Shown piece after piece: positions 12,401-22,400 of a stretch of 64,000 nt of DNA. The position numbers were made by a program, and so were the translations under genes. The notes under the pieces are model-generated. The model had not been told where the DNA came from and ran no database searches. It worked only from the letters and a program-made list of their open reading frames with translations. How positions within the stretch are numbered: the first letter of the stretch is position 1; the number at the start of each line of letters is the position of its first letter. Source of the stretch: Treponema rectale (GTDB lineage Bacteria; Spirochaetota; Spirochaetia; Treponematales; Treponemataceae); assembly GCF_014202035.1 (NCBI RefSeq), contig NZ_JACHFR010000002.1, forward strand, positions 637,718 to 701,717, read 5' to 3'.

Positions 12401-15400
12401 AAGCACGGGATGAAGCAGAAATTGATATATCAGGAACAAGTATTCCTGAACTTGGAGAAGAAACATCAGCTTCTGATAATGTAATAGTTACAGAAAATGA
12501 TTTGTTCTGGTATAGAAAAAACATTACTGCAGAGTCAGGCAGTCAGACTGTAACTATGTCAGACACATCAAATGTTCGCGTAAACTCCCTCATCAGCATT
12601 GGAGGAACTTATTATCTTGTCAGTGCAGTAAGCGGAACGGACGTAACTTTATCAGATGTACTTCCTGCATTCAGTGATGATGAAGCAGACTCTTATACTG
12701 TGGCTTATGTTGCAATTGCAGCTGTTGTTGATAATACGGTTCCAGAATCAGACGGTTCAGAAATCCAGTCTGACGGTTATTATGAAAAACCGAGATATGA
12801 TGACGGCGATCGCATGATAGAAAGTGTTGATAAATCAGGAACAACCTGGCAGTGGGAAGCAAATATCTGTTCAAAGAATATTTCGGACGGACCTGTAGAA
12901 ATTGTTTACGTAGTATTTGATAAAGCCGGCAATCATGTTTCTGATACTGTAAGCGGAACTGTATGTAATTACAGACCTCGTCTTGCCGGATTTACCCTTG
13001 CGACGGATTATAACGGTGACTATGAAATGGATGAAGAATTAACGGATTATAATTCTGAATCTATTTCTGAAGCTTACGTAACAGGTACGGTAGAAAAGAA
13101 TTCTGACACTGTAAAGGTTTATGATCCGGATGCAGTATCTGTAACCATGTCAAAGATTTATCCTCTCAGTACAACTATGACAAAGGGAAGTTCTGATTCT
13201 CCTGTCATGAAGGTTCGCGGCTATACAAAACTCATGCCGGAAATTGTTGGAGGAACCGGAGCTGTTTATTATTCATATTCAGTTACAAACGGTTCCAAAA
13301 CTCTGTCGGGACAGAACAGCACACCGGTGATTGCTTCTGCTTCAACGGATTATACAATAAATGAAAGTGACGCAATTAATATTCAGACCGGAGACCTTAT
13401 TGCCATAGGTAATTCTTCAGAAGGAATTCCTTTTGAATTTAAGTTCTGGGATTCTGCAGAAGGAACTACTTTGTTTACAAATGAAATGCTTTCTGCAAGC
13501 CTTACAGTTTATCTTGCAGTAAATGCATCTTCTTCAGAAGCTCCGGTTGTAGAGATTACGCCGTTCTACTGGAACAGCCTTACAGAAAACTCTGTTTATG
13601 ATTCTAAGAATGCTTCTTCTTATTCAGCTCTCAAGGGACATATTGAACTTGAAGAGGACTGGAAAAATGCTGATGCCTATACAGGTACAACGGGTGAATA
13701 TGACGGAGACCCTAAAGTTTCAGGTGCCGTTACGGTAGAAGGAACTGTGCATGATGACAATCTCATTAAGTCTGTTGCTGTTTCTATAAACGGAACTTCA
13801 TATTCTGTTGCAGCTTTTGATTCATCAAGTGCAGCCCTTGTTTCTTCAAAACCTGCATCTGCTTATGCTTCCAATAAATACTGGTTTGAAATTGTAAGTC
13901 AGGAATTCTCGGCTTCAGGACATGATGTTTCATGGAAATTCCACTGGAATACAGAAAGTCTTGGTACAGCTGCTGATGTTCCTGTAACGGTTGTTGCTTC
14001 AAATTACGGTCAGCCGTCTGCTTCTACCGGCGGTACTCTTGTGGGAATTGATGGTGTTACAAAGTATGCGGCAGCTCTTTCTTACTCAAGTCCGCTTTCA
14101 AATACACCGGGAACAGTTCAGACTGATTCTGAAGGAATGACGGCATATTACCGCATGGATGTAGTTCCTTACATTACAAAACTTACTACAGCCCTTTCGT
14201 CTTATAACACTGTTTCAAGTATTTATGACAGAACTGCCCTCGGTCACTATCCGGTTTACATGAATTTTGCAGGCGGAACGACTGCTGCGGCAACTGCAAC
14301 AAATTATAATAATGCAACTTATGAAACTGTAAAACTTGCAGGCTTTAACTTAAATGGAGGAACTGTAAACTTTACGGCAGCTTCTGCAACTACTGCAGCT
14401 CTTACAGCTTCCGGTTCTTATGATTCGGATAACGGTGCATCTGAATATAAGTTTACAGTTGCAGCTGGTGCAAAGTCAGGAAACATATATGTATCTTCTT
14501 CTGCCGGAATTGTTTCTCTTAACAATGAAAATAATAATGATTCCAGAGGTAAGTACGGATATGAATCTGCTGAAGACGGTACGCAGACGGATTCTGTAGG
14601 TACAGTTGACGTTCAGGGTAATTATTCAGTTTACAAGAATTACTATAACCGCATTCCTAATAACAAGAACAACAATAATCTTACGGATGATGTTTTCCTT
14701 GATATATGGGATATAAATAGTAAGGCTGCCATAGCTTATAACAAAGGTAAGGTTGATAATCTTGAAATGAAGATTAATCCTGATAACAGAATGCTTGGCT
14801 TTGCTTTCTCAAACGGAACCTTGCGTTTCAGTATGGCAAATACAAATACTTCATATCAGGACTGGAACATGAGCTGGGACTACATGAGTCATAATGCCCT
14901 GGCAATGGACAGTAACGGTTACAGTTATGGTGTATCAGTAGGTGGTGATATTAATAGCGACAGTGCGGCAGACCAGTTCTCCTTTATGAGCAGCCGGTGG
15001 GGTATTGTCGGTACTAACAGTCAGAGCTTAAATCAGGGAGAAACTAATCATTTGAGGCTTGATACAATTGGACAGAAGGGGACTAAGGCTAATACCGGAA
15101 GCAATGTTTTATATCGTAATAAATCCAGATTTAAGAATCAGAGCATTGCAACCCATGCTAATGCTACTAATTCTGACAATACGGATGTTTATATGGCATA
15201 CTACGATCTGTTGAATGAGGAAATCCGCTTTAAGGCAGGTACCATTACAGGCGGAAGAGCTAATTATGGCAATTTTTATGATATAGGATCAGCAGCCGTT
15301 AACTATACAAACAATGCTGCAAGGTGTCAGATAATTGCCGACGGTGACACAACGAAAACTCTTGGTTCTGCCGGAGAGTATGTAAGCGTAGGCGTTACTT

Positions 15401-16164
15401 CAAACAATGTAGTTGTAATTGTCTGGTATGACGGTACAGACCTGCAGTTTGCATATAATGCAAATCCTTTGGATTATGTAAATCAGACGGCTGTAACTTA
15501 TGCAAAAAATACAGGATGGACAGGTCTTACAACACCGGTATTTTCAAATGCCGGAGAACACTGTCAGATTGCAGTCGGCGGGGATAACAGCGTACACATT
15601 GCCGCTTACAGTTCATCAAGTGCGGATTTGATGTATGCTTATATTCCGTTTGATGAAGATACAGGATTACCGGATGTTGATAATATTGTGACTGTAGCTG
15701 TAGACTCATATCTTGATATAGGTGAATACCTTACGATAGATGTAGCTGAAGATGCTGACGGTTATCAGATTCCTTACATCGGTTACTGGGGAACATATCC
15801 TGAAAAACCAAGATATGCATATCTTGCAGATCCTGTAAGCTTCTATTCAGGAGAAGAAACTGCTGGTGCAACACAAAATCTCTACACTGGAGTATGGGAG
15901 TGTACAGTAGTTCCTACAGCCAGTACTGTAAAGGATTCCCGTAAAATGAGTGTAGGTGTATGGAAGGATTCAGACGGAGTTCTTGCATATTCAACCACCG
16001 GTACTAATAAAGGTAAGGTAACTGGAACCAACAGTTACAAATCTTCTTATGCAACAACAACAGCCGGTTACTGTTACGGTAACGGCTCAGACAACGGAGT
16101 CATGGCTTACGTTGTAGCTCCTTCAAGCTCACAGTACAACGTAGAAACGGCACAGAAACGCTGA
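6475..16164 (+). CDS. Giant Ig-repeat surface lipoprotein, copy 2 (3229 aa)
   Basis: The start ATG follows the stop of copy 1 by 11 bases and has a good ribosome site (AAGGAGAAATAAA), so the two genes are co-transcribed. An N-terminal signal with lipobox VSFSC gives the mature Cys25, followed by DVGLGTSVDTETP, nearly the same as in copy 3. At least twelve D-x-x-x-P boundaries (VDTETP, VDCTPP, LDKQGP, FDTQAP, LDTTVP, VDTTPP, VDKTSP, VDNTGP, FDSDTP, FDNKNP and others) define Ig-like modules of roughly 80-120 residues. An acidic DYNGDYEMDEEL segment starts at residue 2178. A TIG-like module lies near 2616, and a propeller-like head near 2885-3180 (VSVGVTSNNVVVIVWYDG, DNSVHIAAYS, YQIPYIGYWG). The C terminus is VETAQKR. 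A terminator follows at 16191. The likely role is a cell-surface stalk or adhesin; no enzyme motif was seen. Confidence 0.9.
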   Translation: MKSSIFNIIKKTFFTSLVILVSFSCDVGLGTSVDTETPVISIVTPQVQSVNRENIEVTGTWKDDKSVTSIKISVEDVETKATVIDSVSANVNKDGTWDYVLYTKDSDTDMENVLADGKYKITVNGYDAAGHDSGKITRSFEVDCTPPLFLISKPNSVDAAKPTSFGREVIIAGVLSDDNSVSQMDVEFYDAASGEKINLPKSSFTDFKATNTSITVAKYYNSTEAAALEEESEDWYAYKNYLALYGDSSSSVWNTTKKFKVYPSFTDKAGNKSSVVYLKQNLNKLIKAEVSLEPEPADLKNILNGSYSGSYTSEQIETISEILNGTYETGTSYMVNSDSMLSVSINSNINPTYVVTDCEYTEGKSTSFKSLSLERSLEVQVSSGLSGSKIIPSELKMTICRLNTDLTVDENGTIEVPLSCILDSKGESIENKTEGVSTATYTVSFASLNSILDDSLDIKVGKRYRIEIEGVDEDENTLEAYADNYGFAVTDSTTPSVDSKYYTIADGDLKSAGGNIYVNGTAEVVVYGNYSNTTAGLSELLYTLDGKDYSVEEVWYSADKEISSESDIDSIEWKPFSDFTDRTTTIKSFKIKFTPESDGDFVIVGCNEVYSVSDEDGIAQNLAFTITLDKQGPELTSHSLSDSYEKEESEETVYYVNNISGTFTFTGYADDNVDMDTITLSVTDGLVTSAYNNKNETARNWLFEDIDLSAMNDSAVFTLTLRDVAGNETSESVTVVFDTQAPSGIHYADSENNDIVFRTGSGDNDAAVLAAAKAEDGSALSKKLTWSSSLDADVGTKYCSGVYGNDENVVIRGSFEDSGSGVDIIYYKLFDSEPSAADITNFETDYENLCSGYFHPLTESQVRRVFYTKESASGEVYTTYREVESTFVTTLTTSFTEGQNYLVLVAVDNVGNAAADTMKINYNGETGGNKWNGGDEDDVADENDGNLFFTMNLDTTVPEVTAASRFNETVYTNKQSSLTVYGLAVDSASGVKNVALSVNGNVISSDDDSSTYGSIVLQQTGSVEMDGEQVICSLQKTYWTAEINSSVFSSMSADATINISATVYDRSDEGNSQTVNIAAVAVDTTPPSVAINVPSDADTTQTGIQVNGGLVLSGTAADDNGFDDDGMLTLYYTTTASLGKKSSITSVEGWTESVSCTGGTSWTLPELDTTVITDNSTLYVTAAITDKAGNIGYAAPVALVVSQDSDRPIINFTNISLKSDSSVWLKNTNTLYFVATDDDGITSFYYKDSGAVSWTPVVLSNGAGSFSLADGNHSICFKIIDKDGTSFITDEAGYKSVKLTGESSDSDSEVLDSALEIAVDKTSPVTQDLFYSYFDNDDRQATQDYIDWISTLPALGGARTKLKIKLSAGDENDIESVTANLEKTSSNVISYSGECTESAEYSDVTFKYYSTWEIKDIDVSAAALESGTYNLKLVVTDKAGLSKTDTVQISVDNTGPEVSITSPTSSKTSSGSIIAYGSVSGAQVMHYALSSTDEVEPDGVTKVTSWSGPDDSGTCDASSATAPSYSEIASIGMSWSVYFDGEIDSTTGTHAPLMTDYLEALGITDDVDSFDSPVYMYLWLKAYDEVGNYSSNAFKVLLDPQGDRPSIEITYPESTNAILGDKVKISGIVSDTNGTASDKIGVESVWMQIISTDHGTDTSTVYGSFTYDEDTGVLNSFAITKNDLDYMAANGYSVYNMRTYDSESSTPWVKGSSTIASGYTAADYGALASLSGSAWNITINSNDELNANTSDKNAVAIRMIAKDGDGKCSVNNEDNTYLVYFDSDTPVITGLKLIQKNGSSVAAGRAYSSDMFVKGDWYLTGSVSDSDTIASLKIGSTVTDSVEYINNSSVVTLSADTKTATFEYPLKSSEEANLAGSWNFTVFVTDGASPVSHTGKRTVSINFDNKNPELLSSSNAAFNISEEICQNNSWYTFSSKVTEAAVGSSSQSGFAYTAFYFKRNYIKNSSQVSKLYDVLKARDEAEIDISGTSIPELGEETSASDNVIVTENDLFWYRKNITAESGSQTVTMSDTSNVRVNSLISIGGTYYLVSAVSGTDVTLSDVLPAFSDDEADSYTVAYVAIAAVVDNTVPESDGSEIQSDGYYEKPRYDDGDRMIESVDKSGTTWQWEANICSKNISDGPVEIVYVVFDKAGNHVSDTVSGTVCNYRPRLAGFTLATDYNGDYEMDEELTDYNSESISEAYVTGTVEKNSDTVKVYDPDAVSVTMSKIYPLSTTMTKGSSDSPVMKVRGYTKLMPEIVGGTGAVYYSYSVTNGSKTLSGQNSTPVIASASTDYTINESDAINIQTGDLIAIGNSSEGIPFEFKFWDSAEGTTLFTNEMLSASLTVYLAVNASSSEAPVVEITPFYWNSLTENSVYDSKNASSYSALKGHIELEEDWKNADAYTGTTGEYDGDPKVSGAVTVEGTVHDDNLIKSVAVSINGTSYSVAAFDSSSAALVSSKPASAYASNKYWFEIVSQEFSASGHDVSWKFHWNTESLGTAADVPVTVVASNYGQPSASTGGTLVGIDGVTKYAAALSYSSPLSNTPGTVQTDSEGMTAYYRMDVVPYITKLTTALSSYNTVSSIYDRTALGHYPVYMNFAGGTTAAATATNYNNATYETVKLAGFNLNGGTVNFTAASATTAALTASGSYDSDNGASEYKFTVAAGAKSGNIYVSSSAGIVSLNNENNNDSRGKYGYESAEDGTQTDSVGTVDVQGNYSVYKNYYNRIPNNKNNNNLTDDVFLDIWDINSKAAIAYNKGKVDNLEMKINPDNRMLGFAFSNGTLRFSMANTNTSYQDWNMSWDYMSHNALAMDSNGYSYGVSVGGDINSDSAADQFSFMSSRWGIVGTNSQSLNQGETNHLRLDTIGQKGTKANTGSNVLYRNKSRFKNQSIATHANATNSDNTDVYMAYYDLLNEEIRFKAGTITGGRANYGNFYDIGSAAVNYTNNAARCQIIADGDTTKTLGSAGEYVSVGVTSNNVVVIVWYDGTDLQFAYNANPLDYVNQTAVTYAKNTGWTGLTTPVFSNAGEHCQIAVGGDNSVHIAAYSSSSADLMYAYIPFDEDTGLPDVDNIVTVAVDSYLDIGEYLTIDVAEDADGYQIPYIGYWGTYPEKPRYAYLADPVSFYSGEETAGATQNLYTGVWECTVVPTASTVKDSRKMSVGVWKDSDGVLAYSTTGTNKGKVTGTNSYKSSYATTTAGYCYGNGSDNGVMAYVVAPSSSQYNVETAQKR

Positions 16165-16190
16165 TGCATTCACAGAAATAGTTTAATGAG

Positions 16191-16234
16191 CCCCTGAAAC
16201 TGGATGAAAGAGTCCTTTTCAGGGGTATTTTTTT
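16191..16234 (+). terminator. Rho-independent terminator after giant gene 2
   Basis: CCCCTGAAA pairs with TTTCAGGGG across a loop of about 20 bases and is followed by a T-run. It closes the copy 1-copy 2 transcription unit, so copy 3 needs its own promoter. Confidence 0.85.
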
Positions 16235-16407
16235 CCTTAAATTCAACTCTATATTAATTAACAGAAAATTATCCACTAGACCAATGGAGATTTTAGAGAT
16301 ATTATTAAAATTCAGGTAGAATTAATATTTTATACTGAATAAAAATCACTACTGTGTTTTTTAATAATCAATATAGATTTTCGGCTGTAATTTTATAGGG
16401 GTATAAG
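16235..16407 (+). other. AT-rich leader region of giant gene 3
   Basis: This is the spacer between the terminator and the third giant gene. It must hold that gene's promoter. A TATACT hexamer at 16331 could be a -10 box, but no convincing -35 box lies at the right distance. The 18-base operator found elsewhere in the window is absent here. Confidence 0.4.
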
Positions 16408-19400
16408 ATGGAAAAATCAGATTTTTTTATGTTTAAGCGTAAGGCTGTCAGATGTTTTTTTTATGGTATTTTATTCCCTCTGGTAATATCCTGTGATATA
16501 GGTCTTGGAGCCTCTGTTGATACGCAGACGCCTAAACTGGATTTTGAGAGTCCGTCTTCTTCAGCTGATGTCGTATATTCAGGGGAAATTCCCGTATACG
16601 GTAATATATCAGATGATAAGGGCGTAACCAGAGTTGATGTTGTAGTACTTAATACTGGTACAAATGAAGTTGTGGGAGAAACCCTTCATGCGGCTATTAT
16701 AGACGGTACAAAGTGGGAACTTACACTTCAGGCAGGCCGTTCTGCAAATTCAGACAGTGCGCTCGTACTTCCTGACGGCTCCTACGAACTTAGTGCAACG
16801 GCTTATGATGCAGCAGGACATTCCTATAAACGTGAAAGAACATTCAAAGTCGATTCAACTTCTCCTGTATTTGTTGTTTCAAAACCGGGAACATTAAATA
16901 TTGGTTCTCCTGACCCGTATGGCAGAACCGTTCAGATTACAGGAAAGATTTCAGATGACAATAATGTAAAGACAATGAAAGTCCGTGTATTTAGAGAAGA
17001 CGGAACTGAAATTGAACTTGCCAAAAATGAGTTTACCGGATTTGATACGGCCGATACTGCTGTAAACATTGCAAAGTATTATGAAAATGAAGATGCTGCA
17101 AAAGCAAAGGGTGATGAAGATATTTATGAAAACTATAAAAGGATTTACGGCGTAAAGGGAGATGCTGCTTTTGATACCGAGCAGAAATACTACGCAGTTG
17201 TTTCTGTAATAGATGCAGCCGGTAACGAAAGCAAAATGTCTTATGTTGAATCTTACCTTAAGGAAGAGCTTTCTCTTCTGGGCGAAAGTCTTGAAATGTA
17301 TGAAATAAAAAACCTTCTTAACGGAAGCTATACCGGTTCACTTACGGAACAGAAAAAAGAAATCGTACTTGATATCCTGAATGCAGAAGGAGACTACGCT
17401 CTTCCAAACAGATATTTTGCCAACGATACTTACCGCCTTGCCTTTTCCGTAGACTCCAGGGCTAATCCGACGTACGCTCTTGATTATTCATATTTACCGG
17501 GAGACTCTGATTCATTTACAGAAATTCTTAAAGACCAGGCTCTTAACATAGAAGTTTCAGCAGGTCTTGATAAAGCTTATATAAAACCGGACAGTCTCTG
17601 TGTAAAAATTTATGAGATACTTCCTACTGGAACAATAAATGAAGATGCTGAACCGGTTGTAACTATTGAAAGTCAGAATATTTATATCGGAAGTTCTGAT
17701 AATCACATTACTGAAGATACTCCGATGACAACTTCTGCAAAGTACCGCGTAAAGATTTCAGAATTCTCTGATGTTCTTTTAGCCGGAAAATCTTATGCAG
17801 TAAAAATTGACGGTTATGATCAGGATAACAATGAGTTCATAGCCGCAGACGGAAAAAACTACGGATTTAAAATTCAGACGACCGCCAGTGCACCGACAGT
17901 AAATTTTAATATAAAAAATGCTGAATACAGAAAGGCTTCTGATTTTGACGGCGGTGCAAATTCAAATGTCGTATTTACAGTAAAAGATGAAACCGGCTCT
18001 GCAATGAAATTTACAGTCATGCAGAAAATATTTGACGGTATAAAAGAAGAATCAGAAATTGCATTTGAAGAAGGAACTTATACCTTCTTAAAGAACGGTG
18101 AGGAGCTTCCGGCTTCCAGCGGAGAGCACGTTATAGAAATACCGCTGGAAATTCCTGCGGACAAACTCAGCCTTGAGAAAAACTATACCATTGCTTTAAG
18201 GGTTTCTGCAGATAAAGTAGATAATGCAACTTCAAGAACTTATTATTTCTATGCAGATAATGCTGCTCCAAAAATAGAGCTGTCCAATTCTGAACTTGTA
18301 GGATGGGATGGTCTGAGTACTCTTAGAATTACAGAAGAAACCGCTTCGATAACAAAAGACAGCAGCGGTACGTACAGCTATAAAATTCAGGGTTCCTGGA
18401 GTGACGAAGAAGGCTCAGGAACAAAAACTGTTCATTATGCAGTCAAGGCCGCAACGATGACAGAATACTCCCCGTGGTATGAACTTGAGCGTCAGGAAGC
18501 TCCGCAGGTTAAAGACAGCGCTTACTGGACAAAGAGCTTTCCTGTAGTTCACGGGGAAGGAAAAGATATATGCATTAAGTATTATGCAGAAGATCAGGTT
18601 GGCAATTGCAGTGATATTGTAGAATTTACCGGAGTAACATTTGATTTCGGAAAACCGGAAATTTCTCTGGCAGAAAATACAAGTGCACTTTCTTCATATT
18701 ATAAAAAAGACTCTGTTGCAAAACTCAGCCTTACAGCTTCTGATACAAATGAATTAAATTCTGTAGTTACTAAAATTTACACGAAGCAGAGTTCTGAGGA
18801 TAAGAATCCTGTCCTTATAGATGTATCTGATTACGATGATCATGGAATTACTTTTGAATCAAGGGTTGAGTCAACAAAAGAAACTTCGGTTAATATTTCA
18901 TTTTCTACAGACGGAAAGTCAACTTTGTCAGTGCCCCATGATGGTATTTACATGATTACAGTTGTTGCTTCAGATATTGCAGGAAGGGAATCTGTTGTTT
19001 ATCAGACAGAAACTGTTATAGACGGAACTGTTCCGGTTCTTGATTCTGATATTTCCGTAGGTTCTTCATTGTGGAATGGAAATAAATTCTATAATGATAC
19101 CCGCCTGAATATTTCCGGACAGTATAATGATGATCGTCTTGATACTGTTTATTATTACGTAAAGAAATCCGGTGTTTCAGAAACAGTTCCTTCTGATCTT
19201 TCAGTTCGTCATACGGGAGAAACTTCCAGTTTTGAATCCGGGGTATTTAAATTCAATTCAGTTGAATTCTCAGAAAACAAGGTTGTAGGTTCCCTTTCAA
19301 CTGCAAACGTAATTTACATTCAGGCAAAAGATAAAGCCGGAAACCTTTCTCAGATTTCAGAATATAAAATTAATGTAGATACTTCTGCTCCTGATATTTC

Positions 19401-22400
19401 AGGCCTTTATTATCAGGTTGGTTCTTCACAGATTTTTGAAGCAGGCGGAACTGTTTACGTAAACGGAACAAAACCTGTAACTGTTTACGGTTTGTATTCT
19501 GATGAGCACAGTGGTGTTGACGGTCTTGAACTTAATGTAAACGGTGAAGAAATGTGGTATTCCCAGGAAGTCCTTACAGATTCTTCTTCCGTAGAAGCTG
19601 TTGAATGGAAGTCCTATGCAGATATTACAAATAAACAGCTTATCCGTTCATGGAAGGCTAAGTTTACTCCGACAGAAGGTGCTAGTCTTCATGTTGAAGG
19701 AAAGAACCTTGCCGGAACTTCAAGAAGCCTTACACTTTTCCCTCTTGCTCTGGATGATGCTTATCCTTCAATCAATAGTTTTGAACTTTATGAAAAGAAA
19801 CAGAATTCAGAAAGTGCCGCATATACGGATAATGAAACTGAAAAATCAAGGTATTTTGCAAATCCAGCTTCAAAAACATTTATTCTCAGGGGAACTGTTA
19901 CCGATAACTACGGGCTTGATTCCGTAAAGCTTGTCATTACCAGTGAATCCAATAAAGTGGAACGTCTTCAGAATTTTACAACAGCATCAGGAAGCTATGA
20001 GTTTGCCGGAATTGATATGTCTTCATGGACAAAAACTGCATCTGCTGTGATTGCCGTAACGGATAAATCAGGCAATGTTACGGAAAAGAATTTTGAAATA
20101 ATTTTTGATACCAGTGCCCCGACCGGATATCATGAAGTTGATTCAACGTTTAAGGATCTTTATTTCCGTTTCGGAAAAGCTGACAATGATGATATTAATA
20201 CAGGCAATTCTTTGTGGAATGCTTCTCTGGATAAAGATGTTGGAAGTAAATATGCAGAAGGAACTTATGGTAATGCAACTCAGTCAGAACTCCGTGGAAA
20301 TATAAGTGACGGTATTAACGGTTCCGGTGTTAAGAGAATTTATTATGCAGTATTTGATAAGCCTGTAGAAACTTCCGGTTCTTCTGTTGAGCCTGTTCTT
20401 AGTGACGGAAAGTATATTATAAAAGACCTTGATTCCCTCAGAGATTATGTAATTTCAAATTCAACGGGATTCTTTGCTCCGTCTGCTGAAGAAAAACGCC
20501 GCGTGTTCTACAGTATGAGAGAAGGAGAAGAGCCGTTTGAAGATTCCGTAAAGTTTACTGATTCTGCAGATGATAACGGAATGCTTCGTTACTATAAAAC
20601 TGTTGCTACCAATTACCGCAGTATATTCTCCGGTTTTGATGGAACAGTAAATTATCTTGTAATTGCTGCAGTTGATAATGCCGGTAATGCAGGAATCGAT
20701 TATGCCATAGTTGATGGTGAACAGAAAATTTATCTAACAATAAATCGTGACCCTGAACCTGCAGATATTACTCTGGATGAGTCTTCATCAGGAATAAAAT
20801 ATGTCAGCGTAAAGCAGGATGGCAACGGATACAGTTATAAAAACGGACAGAAGTTCATTCTTTCAGGAACAGCCAGTGATAATGCAGCCGGAGTAAAATC
20901 CATTGCCGTAAGGGTAGGTAAAACAAATCTCATTACGGAAACAGATTCTACTTATGGAAATCTTACTGTAACAAGAAACGGACTTACTGCTGAATGGACG
21001 GTTGAAATAAAGGCGGAAGCTTTCAAAGATTCTTCCGGAAATGAAGTTATTTTTGGAATAGTAACGGATATGGCCGGTGACGGTAATACAAATGAACTTC
21101 CTCTTACAACAGTAATTGCAGATACAAAGGCTCCGGTTGTTAGCCTTAATTCTCCGGAAGATGCAGATTCTTCAGTTCAGGGAATTCAGGTAAACAGATT
21201 GATTTCTTTTGCCGGTACGGTAAGTGATGATAATACATTGCCTTCAGCTGCCGTAACGAGACTTGAGTATTCCGTTAAAACAAACGGCTGGCAGGAAGCT
21301 TCCGCATCATGGACTCCTGTTGTTCCTTCAGAAAATCCCGGAGAAAATGATTTTCAGATTTCAGGAAGCTACAGTTTTACAGTAAAGAATTTCAATACTG
21401 CAGATTTGACGGACGGAACGACTTACATGCTTCGCGCCGTTGCTTCTGATATTGCCGGTAACGAAGGCCGCTCTTCCTGTGTTGAAGTTCAGGTAAGCCA
21501 GGATACAGACAGACCTGTTGTAACGCTTACAAATCTTAAGATAGACGAAGACGGAATTACTTATCTTAAGAGTACTACAACTCTTTATGGAACTGTAAGT
21601 GATGATGACGGCAGCATTAAGTCATTTAAGTATTCTCTTAACAGGGGGACGTCATGGTCTGATGAGATTGTCCTCTCTGGAAGTTCATGGAGTATTTCCG
21701 GATTTACAGAAGGAAGAAATTCCCTCTGGTTTAAAGTTACAGATTCTGCAGGAACGGAATTTGTTTCCGGTTCAGCAGCAAAGCCTAAAATCTGTGACAG
21801 CGGTACGGGAAGTGATAAGCATTATGTTACTTCACAGAATGCAGAACTTGCATTCAATGTTGTTACGGAACGTCCGACTGTAAATAACATCAAGTACTAT
21901 GTATTTGATTCTGAAGAAAACAGCTGGAGTTCAGAGGCTGCTTCTCTTGGAACTCTGGGCGGAGCATATTCAAAGTTTAAGGTTTCAATCTCAGCAAAAT
22001 CTGCTCAGTATGTAGGCGGTGCTAAAGTTGTTTATGGCGGAACTGAATACAGCTTTACCTGTGATGATGCAGATTATGATGATACTGAAGTGCATGTCTG
22101 GAGATCTGAAGAAATTGCACTTGCTTCATCTTCATCATTCCTTCTTGTCGTTTATGACCAGGTTCCGGATCCGATGTTGTATGAACAGACGGTAAACTTT
22201 TCTATAGATAATGTTTCTCCTGAAGTAAAGATTTCTAAGACGGCTGCGACTGTAGGCGTTTCAGAAACTATGCGCGGTGAAGTTGTAAACGAAAATGAAT
22301 TTAAGGTTTACTATGCGGTTTCCAGAACGGAAGCCGATGTGCCTCAGGATGAAAAAGTAATAGAAAGCGGAACCGTGCGTTCAACTCCATGGACAGAAAT

